Positions 43,157-51,553 of a stretch of DNA of 64,000 nucleotides are shown here, one piece after another. Both the position numbers and the translations under genes were made by a program. The notes below the pieces were generated by a model that saw only the letters and a list, made by a program, of their open reading frames with translations, had not been told where the DNA came from and ran no database searches. The DNA comes from an uncultured Collinsella sp. GTDB lineage: Bacteria > Actinomycetota > Coriobacteriia > Coriobacteriales > Coriobacteriaceae. The number at the start of each line of letters is the position of its first letter. Position 1 is the first letter of the stretch. The stretch lies in assembly GCA_958413765.1 (NCBI GenBank), contig CATYVH010000006.1, positions 1-64,000 of the forward strand, read 5' to 3'.

Positions 43157-44101
43157 TTATTGAGTCTTCGTCGTGTCTGTTTGGGTAGTTCCGCTCACCC
43201 TAATACCCAGTTTGTTCCAGCCATCGGGCGTTTTGCCGTCCGCTCGGTAAAAGTTGACGACCATCGAACCCGGCTCCATGGTGAACGTAGCCGTGCGTTT
43301 TTCAACATTCACCGTCGCTCCATGGTTGATCTCGAAGAACCGGTCGATCTCCACGTTCTCCCCCCACGTGAGCGTGACGCTTGCCGGTGCGCCCGTAACC
43401 GTCACGCGGTAGTTGTACGCAGCGTAATCAGCAAACTTGCCAGCCTCATCAACAAGCGCGCCCTCAACCGCAGCGGTCTTGACCTCGGCCTTCTTTGACG
43501 GCACGACTTTCGCCGCCAGACAGGCTAGCTCGGTGCCGGGGCTCTGCTCCGATACGACCGTGGCCTTAATCACAAAGTATGCTTGTCCCAACTTACCCTC
43601 GGGGAAGGTCACGGTGTAGTCCTTCTTGGTGGGCTGATTCTCCGGAAGCGTGACGCTGCTACCGGGCTGGGGTTCATAGCTCCACGTGGCGCCATCGAGC
43701 CCATGCCCCTCGACCGTCAAGGTGTACGTCACGTTTTTGTCGTTGCAGAAGTTGCTGTTGCTCAGCAAGTAGTTGTAGATGCTAAAGGTAAAGTTGCACT
43801 GCCCGCTGCTGGGATACACCGTAACGGAGCGCTGGGCACGGTCGAGCTCGTCGCTGCTAGGCGTACTCATGTAGCCCGTGAGCAGGTCGCTCGCAAACAG
43901 GCTCTGAGCGGTGCCTGTCGCGGCGACGGACTTAAGAAATCCGTTGGCGATGTAGGCGGAATAGGTAAAGTAGCCACCCGCCACGAGCGCCACGGCACAA
44001 ACAAGCGCGATTGCCGCCACAACCAGCTTATTCTTGACGAGGCTTTTGCTTTTTACCAGCTGCTCGCACTCGGCATCCTGCTGCTTCTCTTGCTTCTCCA
44101 T
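43157..44101 (-). CDS. Single-TM exported protein, operon with giant surface protein (third gene)
   Basis: A 314-residue protein. A 26-residue charged cytoplasmic tail precedes one helix (KNKLVVAAIALVCAVALVAGGYF), then TYSAYIANGF and a long beta-rich extracellular part with even spacing of aromatic residues. GGAGAGGGGG lies upstream of the ATG. The layout is shared with the two preceding genes and resembles TasA/camelysin-type proteins, in which the helix is a non-standard signal sequence and the rest is a fibre or minor subunit. No SipW-like peptidase gene is in the window. Function inferred only. Confidence 0.5.
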   Translation of the reverse strand: MEKQEKQQDAECEQLVKSKSLVKNKLVVAAIALVCAVALVAGGYFTYSAYIANGFLKSVAATGTAQSLFASDLLTGYMSTPSSDELDRAQRSVTVYPSSGQCNFTFSIYNYLLSNSNFCNDKNVTYTLTVEGHGLDGATWSYEPQPGSSVTLPENQPTKKDYTVTFPEGKLGQAYFVIKATVVSEQSPGTELACLAAKVVPSKKAEVKTAAVEGALVDEAGKFADYAAYNYRVTVTGAPASVTLTWGENVEIDRFFEINHGATVNVEKRTATFTMEPGSMVVNFYRADGKTPDGWNKLGIRVSGTTQTDTTKTQ

Positions 44102-44115
44102 GTGCGCCCCCTCTC

Positions 44116-44931
44116 CTACTTACCGCTCGTGTTGCGCGCGATCAGGTAGATCACGTCGGTCTCTTTGGTGCTCTCGTCCCACGAAAGCTTGATGATAAAG
44201 TTGAGCGTGTCATTGCCAGTCGAGCCGTCGAGCGTCTTGGCGTTGAGTTCGCTTTTGCCGAATTTCTTGTATCGGTAGAGCGGGCGCGCGTTGCGCTGGA
44301 CGTTTTGATAGTCCTTGAATGTAGGGTCGCTTGCGCCCTCGCCCGGGTCTTCGATGGGCGTGAAGCTCTTCAGCAGATCCGTTTCATACATTTTCCAGCT
44401 ATAGGGCTTGCCGCCCGCAGTGCCGCTCACATCGTGAGCATCACCTGGGCCCGTATCCTCAGCTTTATACAGCTCGATAGTGAGACCCGTAATGTTGGTC
44501 GTATTCGCAAGCTGCAGCTCAAACCCGTCGCCGCCCGTCTGCACGCAAAACGGGCGCTTGAGCGTCACCGTGCTGCCAGTCTTGGTATCGCCGTATTCGG
44601 GGTTGTAGCTCAGGTCGATCTGCTCTGTTGCCGTAGCGTTGGGGCCCAGCACCTTGAGCTCTGCCGGCTCCTTGATCTTGCCGACGGTGGAGCCGCGATT
44701 GGCATCGACAAACCATCCGAGCGTCAATCCCAGCAACACGAGAAGCACGGCCACCAGACCCATGATGGCCAGGGATTCGCGACGGTGGTCGCTCACCCAA
44801 GCCTTGATGCGCTCGATGCGGCCAGCCGGACGCGCTTCGCCGTGCGAGCCGAACCCGTTGCCGCCGGGGTTTGCCGCTCCTTCGTTGTGTTTGATATCGC
44901 CCTGCTCGCGGGCATTAAGCTGCTCGTCCAT
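44116..44931 (-). CDS. TasA/camelysin-like exported protein (second gene)
   Basis: A 271-residue protein with a 53-residue cytoplasmic part, one helix (SLAIMGLVAVLLVLLGLTLGWFV) and DANRGSTVGKIKEPAELKVL at the start of the extracellular domain. The W-F-x-D-x-N/R after the helix is like the YF-x-D segment of SipW-processed proteins. The rest is beta-rich (IDLSYNPEYGDTKTGSTVTL). Its ATG directly follows the TAA of the preceding gene, with AAGGAGG 11 bases upstream, so translation is coupled. Role inferred from layout and operon. Confidence 0.5.
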   Translation of the reverse strand: MDEQLNAREQGDIKHNEGAANPGGNGFGSHGEARPAGRIERIKAWVSDHRRESLAIMGLVAVLLVLLGLTLGWFVDANRGSTVGKIKEPAELKVLGPNATATEQIDLSYNPEYGDTKTGSTVTLKRPFCVQTGGDGFELQLANTTNITGLTIELYKAEDTGPGDAHDVSGTAGGKPYSWKMYETDLLKSFTPIEDPGEGASDPTFKDYQNVQRNARPLYRYKKFGKSELNAKTLDGSTGNDTLNFIIKLSWDESTKETDVIYLIARNTSGK

Positions 44932-46020
44932 TTATTTATCCGCCTCCTTGGCGGTGAAGCGCACGCGAATGTACTTGACGTTCTTGCCGATAATCTCGTC
45001 GGCGTTGTTGTAGTAGCTGGCGCAGGTTTCCACATCCGCAGAGGACATGCCGGCTCCGACAGGCGGAACCGCGCTAGGCGCCTGACCTGGCACGCTCGTG
45101 CTATCGGCGCGGAAATAGCGCGCGTGGTTATTGTTGATGTCGCCGACGAGGGCTGCGTATCCCGCGGCGGGGTCCGTGCTCGCAAAAAGGTTGCCACCGT
45201 AGCCGGCGTTGCCCGTGCGAACGTAGCTCTTAAACTGCTCCGGCCAAATCCAGTAGAGGGTTTTGGGTACGGTTTTGGTCGTGCTATTTGAGTCCGCAGG
45301 GCAAAAGTCCGACGCCGGAATGGTAAAGCTCTGCGTGATGACGGTAACGCTGGCTCCGTCCTGGGTCACCGTGGTTGTCGTGGGGACCAGCGGATTGGAG
45401 TAAAAGCCAGAGGTGTCTTTGCCCTGAAAAACCAGGATATGACCGCGCACCAAATCTTTAAGCGAGTTGATGATCTCTTCGTTTTTCGATGCATCCGCAG
45501 CGGAGCCCATGCCGACAGCACTCGTCTGGACGGAAATCTCCCAGGTCATCTCCACCGTGATATCGTGCAGATCGTTGCAGAGCGGCTTGACGTTGAGCTG
45601 GAGCTGACCAGCCGACCCCGGAGAGAGACTGCCATCGGCACTCATGTTATTGAGGTTGAAAAGATTGTTCACGGCAAGGCTTGTACTGTCCGACGCGTAG
45701 TTGTCCTGGGCGTCGTACTTGCCCGCCGTGCCGCCCTGCGTTCCCGAGAGCACAAACCGCGGACCCTTCGCCCCGATCGTGCTCCCCGTGGCGCTCACTC
45801 GGTTATTCGCGGCAAACCAGGCCAGGCATGCAAAGATGGCAACGATGGCGGCCAGCACAAACAGACCGCTCACCAGGAAATCCTTCCAGAAATCCTTGAG
45901 GGTCCGCGCGTGCTCGTCGGCAGCTTGGCGGTACTCGGCCGCCGTCTTGTGCTGCTGGAGCTCGCTATGTCGGTCCATGCCACTCATCGCTTGCGTTTGC
46001 CCTGCTAGCGGGCGTGCCAT
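44932..46020 (-). CDS. TasA/camelysin-like exported protein (first gene of surface operon)
   Basis: About 362 residues. A basic, Gln/Glu-rich cytoplasmic tail is followed by one helix (DFLVSGLFVLAAIVAIFACL) and AWFAANNRVSATGSTIGA, a pattern close to TasA/camelysin-type N-termini, then a beta-rich extracellular domain with several NxT/S-rich loops. The start is uncertain: ATG at 46020 has GGAAAGG immediately before it, the frame is open to 46137, and ATGs at 45984 and 45975 are alternatives that keep the tail short. It leads the operon; 46138-46263 shows no other gene. Possible fibre subunit. Confidence 0.5.
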   Translation of the reverse strand: MARPLAGQTQAMSGMDRHSELQQHKTAAEYRQAADEHARTLKDFWKDFLVSGLFVLAAIVAIFACLAWFAANNRVSATGSTIGAKGPRFVLSGTQGGTAGKYDAQDNYASDSTSLAVNNLFNLNNMSADGSLSPGSAGQLQLNVKPLCNDLHDITVEMTWEISVQTSAVGMGSAADASKNEEIINSLKDLVRGHILVFQGKDTSGFYSNPLVPTTTTVTQDGASVTVITQSFTIPASDFCPADSNSTTKTVPKTLYWIWPEQFKSYVRTGNAGYGGNLFASTDPAAGYAALVGDINNNHARYFRADSTSVPGQAPSAVPPVGAGMSSADVETCASYYNNADEIIGKNVKYIRVRFTAKEADK

Positions 46021-46263
46021 CCTTTCCGCTTGGTCGCGATCAATCCGTTGCTCGTAGGCATAGAATTCAGGCAGAATACAACACCATACGATAAGGTAAA
46101 AGAATAGCATTGACCTGCGGTTTGCTCCACAGCGCAAGCCTTAATGATGTCTTAAAGATTACGAATAGCAGCTTCTTCCATATGCCAAGGACATGGTGCA
46201 AACAAACCTGACCACTTGCACCAATCCGCAGCACCGGGCAGCGGGCACACGGCGTGCCGCCCC

Positions 46264-47568
46264 TTAACACCCCAACGCGCGCACGGGTATCACGTAGATA
46301 CCGTCCTCGACCTCGCGGGCGTACTCACCCACCCCCACAATCACGGCCATAAACTCCGGTTCGCGTGTGCGTGAACGAGGATTTCCACAGACCTTCTTGC
46401 GAACGCGCTTGAGGCTCTCGACGCCGGCGCTCGCTTTATCTTCACTCACCTTAATCTCAAAGGCGGCCCACCGTCCGTCGGCTAGCTGCACGATAGCATC
46501 GCACTCAAGGCCCGAATCGTCGCGATAATAGCGCACGGGCGTGCTATCCAGCAGGTCGAGCGAACGTGCGTAGACCGAAAGGTCGCGTATGACCAAATTC
46601 TCAAACACCAGACCAAATGTCTGCCAGTCGGCAAGCAGCGCCTGCAAGGACATACCTAGCAAGGCGCAAGCAAGGCTCGGATCTGCCAGATAGCGCTTGG
46701 GCTTGACGGTAAAGCGTCGTTTGTCGCGCGCGGCGGGAACCCAACCGGGGACCTCCTCGAGAATGAACATGCCTTTGAGGGCATCCAGGTACCTACGCAC
46801 CTTGGTCTCGTCGGCAAACGCTGCGGGCTCCTCCTCGGCACCGAACATATCCATAAGAATCGTTTTATACGTGGTTGCCTGTCCCAGATTGCGCGCGATC
46901 GATGCAGAGACTCGACGAGCAATATCGGGGTCGAGACCGACCGCCGGAAAGCTGCTCGAAAACGTGGTGTTGAGATATTCGCGGGCGATGAGCTGGGCGT
47001 CAGCCGAAACCATATCGATCGCCTCGGGCCAGCCGCCGCGGCAAGCGGCTTCGACAAGCCCCGGTGTATCGCCATTGCACCGACAGGGCTCAAAACGATG
47101 CTCAAACAAGCCCGCCAGGCTCACCTTGCCGTTGGACTCGCCTGTCTCGGCAAGCGTCATGGGGTGCATGCGGACGCGGCCGATGCGGCCGGCTCCACTA
47201 TGCGCGGGCGCCTCCGCCTTTGAGCCAAACGCAGGCGTGGAGGAACCCGTGAGGATATAGGCGCCGCGCGTACCCCGGGTGCGGTCAACCTCGTGTCTAA
47301 CGTAGTCCCAAATTTGGGGAACGCGCTGCCACTCATCGATAATATGCGGACGGTCTCCCAGCAACATCATCGCCGGGTCGGCACGCGCGAGGTCGAGATT
47401 CTCGTCGACATACGAGACGGACGCCCCATGCTCAAGCGCGGCCCACGTCTTGCCACACCACTTGGTGCCTGCAATCTCGACCGCGCCAAAGACGTGAAGG
47501 TAGCGCTCGATTTGCGCATCCACGATACGTGGGATGTATCCGTCCCGATGTAGCCTCTCACCTGCCAT
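46264..47568 (-). CDS. AAA ATPase with DUF4143 nuclease-like C-terminus
   Basis: A 434-residue protein. The ATPase part carries Walker A GTKWCGKTW (about 34-42), Walker B PHIIDEWQ (about 74-81) and sensor-like ILTGSSTP (about 105-112). The DUF4143 C-terminal part has a PD-(D/E)xK-like arrangement: ECDAIVQLADGRWAAFEIKV, with D, E and K in the expected order. GGGGGTGG precedes the ATG. Such proteins are numerous and variable in gut bacteria; function is unknown, with suggestions ranging from DNA repair to defence. Upstream is an array of five TTCGGATTTTC repeats. Confidence 0.85.
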   Translation of the reverse strand: MAGERLHRDGYIPRIVDAQIERYLHVFGAVEIAGTKWCGKTWAALEHGASVSYVDENLDLARADPAMMLLGDRPHIIDEWQRVPQIWDYVRHEVDRTRGTRGAYILTGSSTPAFGSKAEAPAHSGAGRIGRVRMHPMTLAETGESNGKVSLAGLFEHRFEPCRCNGDTPGLVEAACRGGWPEAIDMVSADAQLIAREYLNTTFSSSFPAVGLDPDIARRVSASIARNLGQATTYKTILMDMFGAEEEPAAFADETKVRRYLDALKGMFILEEVPGWVPAARDKRRFTVKPKRYLADPSLACALLGMSLQALLADWQTFGLVFENLVIRDLSVYARSLDLLDSTPVRYYRDDSGLECDAIVQLADGRWAAFEIKVSEDKASAGVESLKRVRKKVCGNPRSRTREPEFMAVIVGVGEYAREVEDGIYVIPVRALGC

Positions 47569-47628
47569 GAGCCACCCCCGCAGATTTCCAGGTCCTGCTT
47601 TCTGATTCTTCTATTCCACTGTAGCAAA

Positions 47629-47731
47629 TTCGGATTTTCGGGTAGTTGCGATTCGGATTTTCGTGTTCATATAGTTCGGATTTTCATGTTCTAAGGATTC
47701 GGATTTTCGGGTGCTCAAGATTCGGATTTTC
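47629..47731. repeat. Five direct repeats TTCGGATTTTC at exactly 23-bp spacing
   Basis: Copies at 47629, 47652, 47675, 47698 and 47721 (start positions) are identical over 11 bases; the 12-base spacers differ. The array lies immediately upstream of the ATPase gene on its promoter side, with an extended minus 10-like TGCTACAGT between it and the gene. The regular phasing suggests an array of protein-binding sites. Confidence 0.85.
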
Positions 47732-47762
47732 TGAACCCGCTGATCAGGGACACTCTATTGGC

Positions 47763-47798
47763 AAAAAGGCGGGGAGCGCCGATACGGCACTCCCCGCC
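47763..47798 (-). terminator. Intrinsic terminator of the BaiCD-like gene
   Basis: A 14-bp stem with one mismatch (GGCGGGGAGCGCCG) and 3-base loop, followed on the minus strand by TTTTT, 27 bases after the stop codon. Confidence 0.85.
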
Positions 47799-47824
47799 CA
47801 CTCAATACGCGATAGCTTTCTTGC

Positions 47825-49855
47825 TTAGAGCTCGTTGGCCGCGTGATACGCCGTGCGAATGGCGCTCGCAATATCGGCGGTACGCTCGCCCGAGCAGTCG
47901 CCCACGCAGGTCACGGGCACCGTCACGCCGTCCAGGTCAAACGCGTTGGCCTTGGAGCCCACGGCCATCACCACGTAATCGCAGGCGATCTTCACCGGCT
48001 CCTCGGCGCCGTCCTCGGTGGTGCGAATGGCCTCCACGCCCTCGTCGGTAATGGCGGTCAGGCGGGTCTTCACGTGCTGCTCCACGTTGTGCTCGGCAAA
48101 ATCGCTCATGATCAGTGGCAGAATGGTCTCGGACTCGCCCGCGGCAATCTTGTCGAGCATCTCCACGATCGCCACCTCGCAGCCGTGCTGCAGCAGGTAC
48201 TCGGCAGTCTCGGTGCCCACCAGGCCACCGCCAATGACGGCGACGCGGCCCGTAAGCTCCACCTTGCCGGCCAGCACGTCCCAACTCGAGACGACCTTGT
48301 CCGAATCGGCACCCGGAACGGGGATGACCACGTCGTGCGCGCCCACGGCCACAATCGCAGCGTCGGCGGCGTTGAGGTCCGCGGGGCTAGCGGCATGGTT
48401 GAGCTCAACCTTCACGCCCAGGCCGGGCAGAATCTTCTCGTAGTACTCGACCGAGCGCATGATCTCGTCCTTGCGCGGGGGCGCGGCCGCCAGCACAATC
48501 TGACCGCCCAGATGATCGCTCGCCTCGTAGACGGTCACGTCGTAGCCGCGCTTGGCCGCCACGCGCGCGGCCTCCAGGCCGGCAATACCGCCGCCCACCA
48601 CGGCAATCTTCTTGTCGCCCTCGCCCGGCTTAATAGCGATGGTCGCCTCGTCGCCGTTCTCGGCATTGAGCACGCACGAGATGTACTGGCGGTTTTGAAT
48701 CGCATCGACGCAACCCTTGTTGCAGTTGAGGCACTCGCGGATGGGCTCACCCGTGGCGGCCTTGAGCGCAATGTCGGGGTCGCACATGAGCGAGCGGCCG
48801 TACGCGACGATGTCGGCCGAACCGTCCTCCAGGATCTTCTCGCCGGCCTCAACCGAGACAACGCGGCCGACGGTTGCCACCGGCACAGAGACCAGGGCCT
48901 TGACGCGCTCGGCCACGGGCAGCGTCCAGTTGTAGGGCATGGCGCCCATGGGCGGAATGGTGTCGCCCATGTTACCGGTGTGGTTGGCCTGCGCGACCTG
49001 GATCATGTCGATGCCCGCGCCCTCGAGCAGCTTGGCAAACTCGCAGGCCTCGTCGGGCTGCAGACCGCCCTTGCCGCGCGGCGTGCCGTCGGGGTTCTCC
49101 ATGATCACGGGGAGCTTGTACTCCACCATCAGCTGCGGCGCGGCCTCCTTAATGGCGGCGACGACCTCGAGCGCATAGCGAACGCGGTTCTCGAACGAGC
49201 CACCGTACTCGTCGGTACGCTTGTTGAGGATGGCAGAGCACAGCGAACCCACCAGGCGGTCGCCGTGGACCTCGATGGCATCGATCCCAGCCTGCTGTGC
49301 GCGGGCGGCCGAGGCGGCGATGGCCTCCTTGATCTGGGTGAGTTGCTCTACGCTCGCCTCGTTCACAAAGTGCTGCATGTCGTGGTGCAGCTTGGCATAG
49401 GCCTGCTTGCGGATCTCGTTGGACTCGGCCATCTTGGCGGCAAAGGTCTCCTCGTCGCCGGCGGCCTTGGCCTCCTGCGCAGCTTTCGCAGCGGCCATGG
49501 AGCCCATGACCATGCGGCCGACGCCGGGCACGTCATACTCGGGGTGGAACAGCTGCAGCGCGACCTTGGCGCCGTGTTTGTGAACGGTGTCGGCCAGCGC
49601 CTTAAACGTGGGGATCTGGGCGTCGGTCGCCAGCTTGGGCGTGGGGCTCGCGGTCATAACGGGAGCGACGTCGCCGATGACGATGTAGCTCACGCCGCCA
49701 CGGGCCAGACGCTCGTAAAAGGCCAGGCTGCGCTCGCCGATGGAACCGTCGCGCTCCTCGTAGCCGGTGGTGAGCGGCGGGAACATAATGCGGTTCTTGA
49801 GCTCAAGGGGGCCAACCGTAATGGGCTGGAGCAGCTTGGATGCAGGTGCGGTCAT
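47825..49855 (-). CDS. NADH:flavin oxidoreductase / 2,4-dienoyl-CoA reductase-like (BaiCD/OYE family)
   Basis: A 676-residue enzyme of the old-yellow-enzyme Fe-S flavoprotein class. The N-terminal TIM barrel (1-370) binds FMN: PLELKNRIMFPPLTTGY, GDRLVGSLCSAILNKRTDEYGGSFENR. A [4Fe-4S] site follows, CLNCNKGC plus a cysteine 12 residues on. The C-terminal FAD/NAD half has GGGIAGLEAA (dinucleotide fold) and a second GGGLVGTE, ending with VTCVGDCSGER. It likely reduces activated C=C bonds; relatives act on bile acids (BaiCD), 2,4-dienoyl-CoA, trimethylamine or cinnamates. Substrate cannot be assigned. GAGAGGA precedes the ATG. It is monocistronic with its own terminator. Confidence 0.88.
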   Translation of the reverse strand: MTAPASKLLQPITVGPLELKNRIMFPPLTTGYEERDGSIGERSLAFYERLARGGVSYIVIGDVAPVMTASPTPKLATDAQIPTFKALADTVHKHGAKVALQLFHPEYDVPGVGRMVMGSMAAAKAAQEAKAAGDEETFAAKMAESNEIRKQAYAKLHHDMQHFVNEASVEQLTQIKEAIAASAARAQQAGIDAIEVHGDRLVGSLCSAILNKRTDEYGGSFENRVRYALEVVAAIKEAAPQLMVEYKLPVIMENPDGTPRGKGGLQPDEACEFAKLLEGAGIDMIQVAQANHTGNMGDTIPPMGAMPYNWTLPVAERVKALVSVPVATVGRVVSVEAGEKILEDGSADIVAYGRSLMCDPDIALKAATGEPIRECLNCNKGCVDAIQNRQYISCVLNAENGDEATIAIKPGEGDKKIAVVGGGIAGLEAARVAAKRGYDVTVYEASDHLGGQIVLAAAPPRKDEIMRSVEYYEKILPGLGVKVELNHAASPADLNAADAAIVAVGAHDVVIPVPGADSDKVVSSWDVLAGKVELTGRVAVIGGGLVGTETAEYLLQHGCEVAIVEMLDKIAAGESETILPLIMSDFAEHNVEQHVKTRLTAITDEGVEAIRTTEDGAEEPVKIACDYVVMAVGSKANAFDLDGVTVPVTCVGDCSGERTADIASAIRTAYHAANEL

Positions 49856-50002
49856 GGATATTCCTCTCTTGTAGGCGCGGCGGCGATGGTGCCGCGTAGT
49901 TGTCTAGAGGATATGGCATGGGAGCACAGTGGCGCAACGGAAATCGGCGAATATCAGGTGGCGGCGGGTGGATGGGGATGGGCGGGGCGGCCCGTCGGTT
50001 TA

Positions 50003-50219
50003 TCTCAATCTGTAACAGTTACGCGGCAAAATCGGGTCTTACTGTTACAGATCGAGACAAACGGGACCCGCCTGCTAGAAAATCTCAATCTATAACAACA
50101 ACTCGGCGAAATCCGTCCCTCGTGTTATAGATTTAGACAAACGGGACCCAATCCACCGGTATATCTCGATCTGTAACATCTAGCCGCCCAAATCGGGTCT
50201 AGATGTTACAGATCGAGAT
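50003..50219. repeat. Three tandem hairpin repeats at exactly 80-bp spacing
   Basis: Hairpins start at 50003, 50083 and 50163. Stems: ATCTCAATCTGTAACAGT, ATCTCAATCTATAACA and a perfect 20-bp ATCTCGATCTGTAACATCTA, each followed by its complement. Loops share CGGC-x-AAATC-GG. ACAAACGGGACCC follows the first two. Several stem changes are compensated on the other arm, pointing to selection for structure. No gene is seen between 49856 and 50308. Confidence 0.8.
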
Positions 50220-50308
50220 CTTTGATTGAGAGGTTGGGAATTGGACCGAAAACACGGTCCCGGAATAACAAAAAAGCTCGCCGGCTAGGCCGACGAGCTG
50301 CAAGTTCT

Positions 50309-50385
50309 TGGTCGCGGGGGCAGGATTTGAACCTACGACCTCCGGGTTATGAGCCCGGCGAGCTACCAGACTGCTCCACCCCGCA
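50309..50385 (-). tRNA. Initiator tRNA-fMet (anticodon CAT)
   Basis: A 77-base tRNA with the CCA end encoded. The anticodon stem reads CCGGG-CTCATAA-CCCGG, with the three consecutive G:C pairs that mark initiator tRNAs. The D arm is GTGGAGCAGTCTGGTAGCTC. T arm GGTTCAAATCC. The first acceptor pair is U1:G72, a weak wobble, instead of the usual bacterial C1/A72 mismatch. The gene lies downstream of the hairpin array and upstream, on the opposite strand, of coaX. Confidence 0.93.
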
Positions 50386-50581
50386 ATGTCTGGGCGCCTC
50401 ATGTGCGCAAGAAAGAATATTACGCGGGAGTTCGGTAAACGGCAAGGAAAATCTCGTAGAGCATAATTCCTTCATATTTAAACCCCTCAGCCCCTATCAC
50501 CGTAAACGAATCGCGGCCGAGCGCCGTCGACGGCGCGTATACAATGGTGCGCGTCCTTTTATGCCAACACTGGGAGTAGAC

Positions 50582-51430
50582 ATGCTGCTCGCTATCGATA
50601 TGGGAAACACGCAGACGGCCATGGGCCTGTTCGACGGAGACGAGCTGGTGCAGTCGTGGCGTATGCCCACCGACCGCTCCTATACCGCCGACGAGATCCA
50701 CGTGCGCCTGATGGGTTTCTTTAAGATGTACGGCCTCTCGCTCGATACGGTTGACGCGATCGCCTTTGCGGGCGTGGTGCCGCAACTCTCGCGCGAATGG
50801 CACGCCGTGGCCAACCGCATCGCGGCAGACGCCATCGTCATCGGGCCGCAGACGGCCGCCGTGACCAAGCTGCGCGCGGCGCGCCCCCAGGCCGTGGGCG
50901 CCGACCGCGTAGCCAACGCCGTTGCGGCCGAGACTTTCTACGGCGCGCCGGCAATCGTGGTGGACTTTGGCACCGCGACCAATATCGACGTCATCGATGA
51001 GGACGGTTATTACATTGGCGGGGCGATTGCGCCGGGCATCCGCATCTCCATGGACGCGCTTGCCGCCCGTGCCGCCAAGCTCGCCAGCGTGCCGCTCGAG
51101 GCGCCCGAGCACGCCATCGGTCGCGACACCGAAGAGTGCATCAAGGTCGGCGCCGTGGTGGGCGCTGCCGCCATGGCCGAGGGCCTGGTCGCGCGCATGA
51201 AGCGCGAGCTGGGCCGCGAGGATGCCACCGTTATCGCCACGGGCGGTCTCGCCGGCATCGTCGCCGATTCGACCGATGCCTTCGACGTGGTGGACGGCCA
51301 ACTCACCATCAAGGGCATCTGCGAAATCTACCGCCGCATGCAGAAGCTGGGGGTAAAACAGGGACATAAGTCGAGCACGCCCGATGTCACAGCCCCGCAA
51401 ACGTTCGCCAAGCCTATTCCTCAAAACTGA
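50582..51430 (+). CDS. coaX: Type III pantothenate kinase
   Basis: A 282-residue kinase that phosphorylates pantothenate in the first step of CoA synthesis. Family motifs: LLAIDMGNTQTAMGLFDG (phosphate 1), GADRVANAVAA and VDFGTATNIDVID (phosphate 2 and metal), GGAIAPGI (pantothenate loop) and ATGGLAGI near the C-terminus. GGGAG lies 8 bases before the ATG. The frame is open upstream, but that segment crosses the antisense of the tRNA and is not coding. It ends with a GHKSSTPDVTAPQ tail beyond the usual family length. The stop lies inside a palindromic terminator. Confidence 0.92.
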   Translation: MLLAIDMGNTQTAMGLFDGDELVQSWRMPTDRSYTADEIHVRLMGFFKMYGLSLDTVDAIAFAGVVPQLSREWHAVANRIAADAIVIGPQTAAVTKLRAARPQAVGADRVANAVAAETFYGAPAIVVDFGTATNIDVIDEDGYYIGGAIAPGIRISMDALAARAAKLASVPLEAPEHAIGRDTEECIKVGAVVGAAAMAEGLVARMKRELGREDATVIATGGLAGIVADSTDAFDVVDGQLTIKGICEIYRRMQKLGVKQGHKSSTPDVTAPQTFAKPIPQN

Positions 51431-51454
51431 AAAATTTTCAATTTTGAGGAATAG
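51414..51454. terminator. Palindromic terminator between convergent genes
   Basis: The stem runs over CTATTCCTCAAAA with its complement TTTTGAGGAATAG, plus an inner TGAAAA/TTTTCA, with T-tracts on both sides. It includes the coaX stop and faces the biotin-ligase-like gene from the other side. Confidence 0.8.
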
Positions 51455-51553
51455 GGCGCTGGCAACCCATTCACCAGATAGGCGAAACCCTCCCCGGCAC
51501 AGGCCGAAGAGGGCTTCGTTGTCATCGTTATCTTTGAGCGCGGGCGCCTCGCG

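Noticed and set aside
47629..47731. CRISPR array
   Set aside because: Repeats are only 11 bp with 12-bp spacers, no leader or cas genes; better seen as a binding-site array.
47843..50095. 750-codon plus-strand frame opposite the BaiCD-like gene
   Set aside because: Antisense shadow of the oxidoreductase, extended by the repeat region; no domain resemblance.
50003..50219. CRISPR array
   Set aside because: Only three units, each a hairpin with diverged stems and no constant-length unique spacers; it is a tandem structural repeat.
50222..50581. N-terminal extension of coaX
   Set aside because: The frame is open but crosses the tRNA gene in antisense; GGGAG and the kinase's first motif put the start at 50582.
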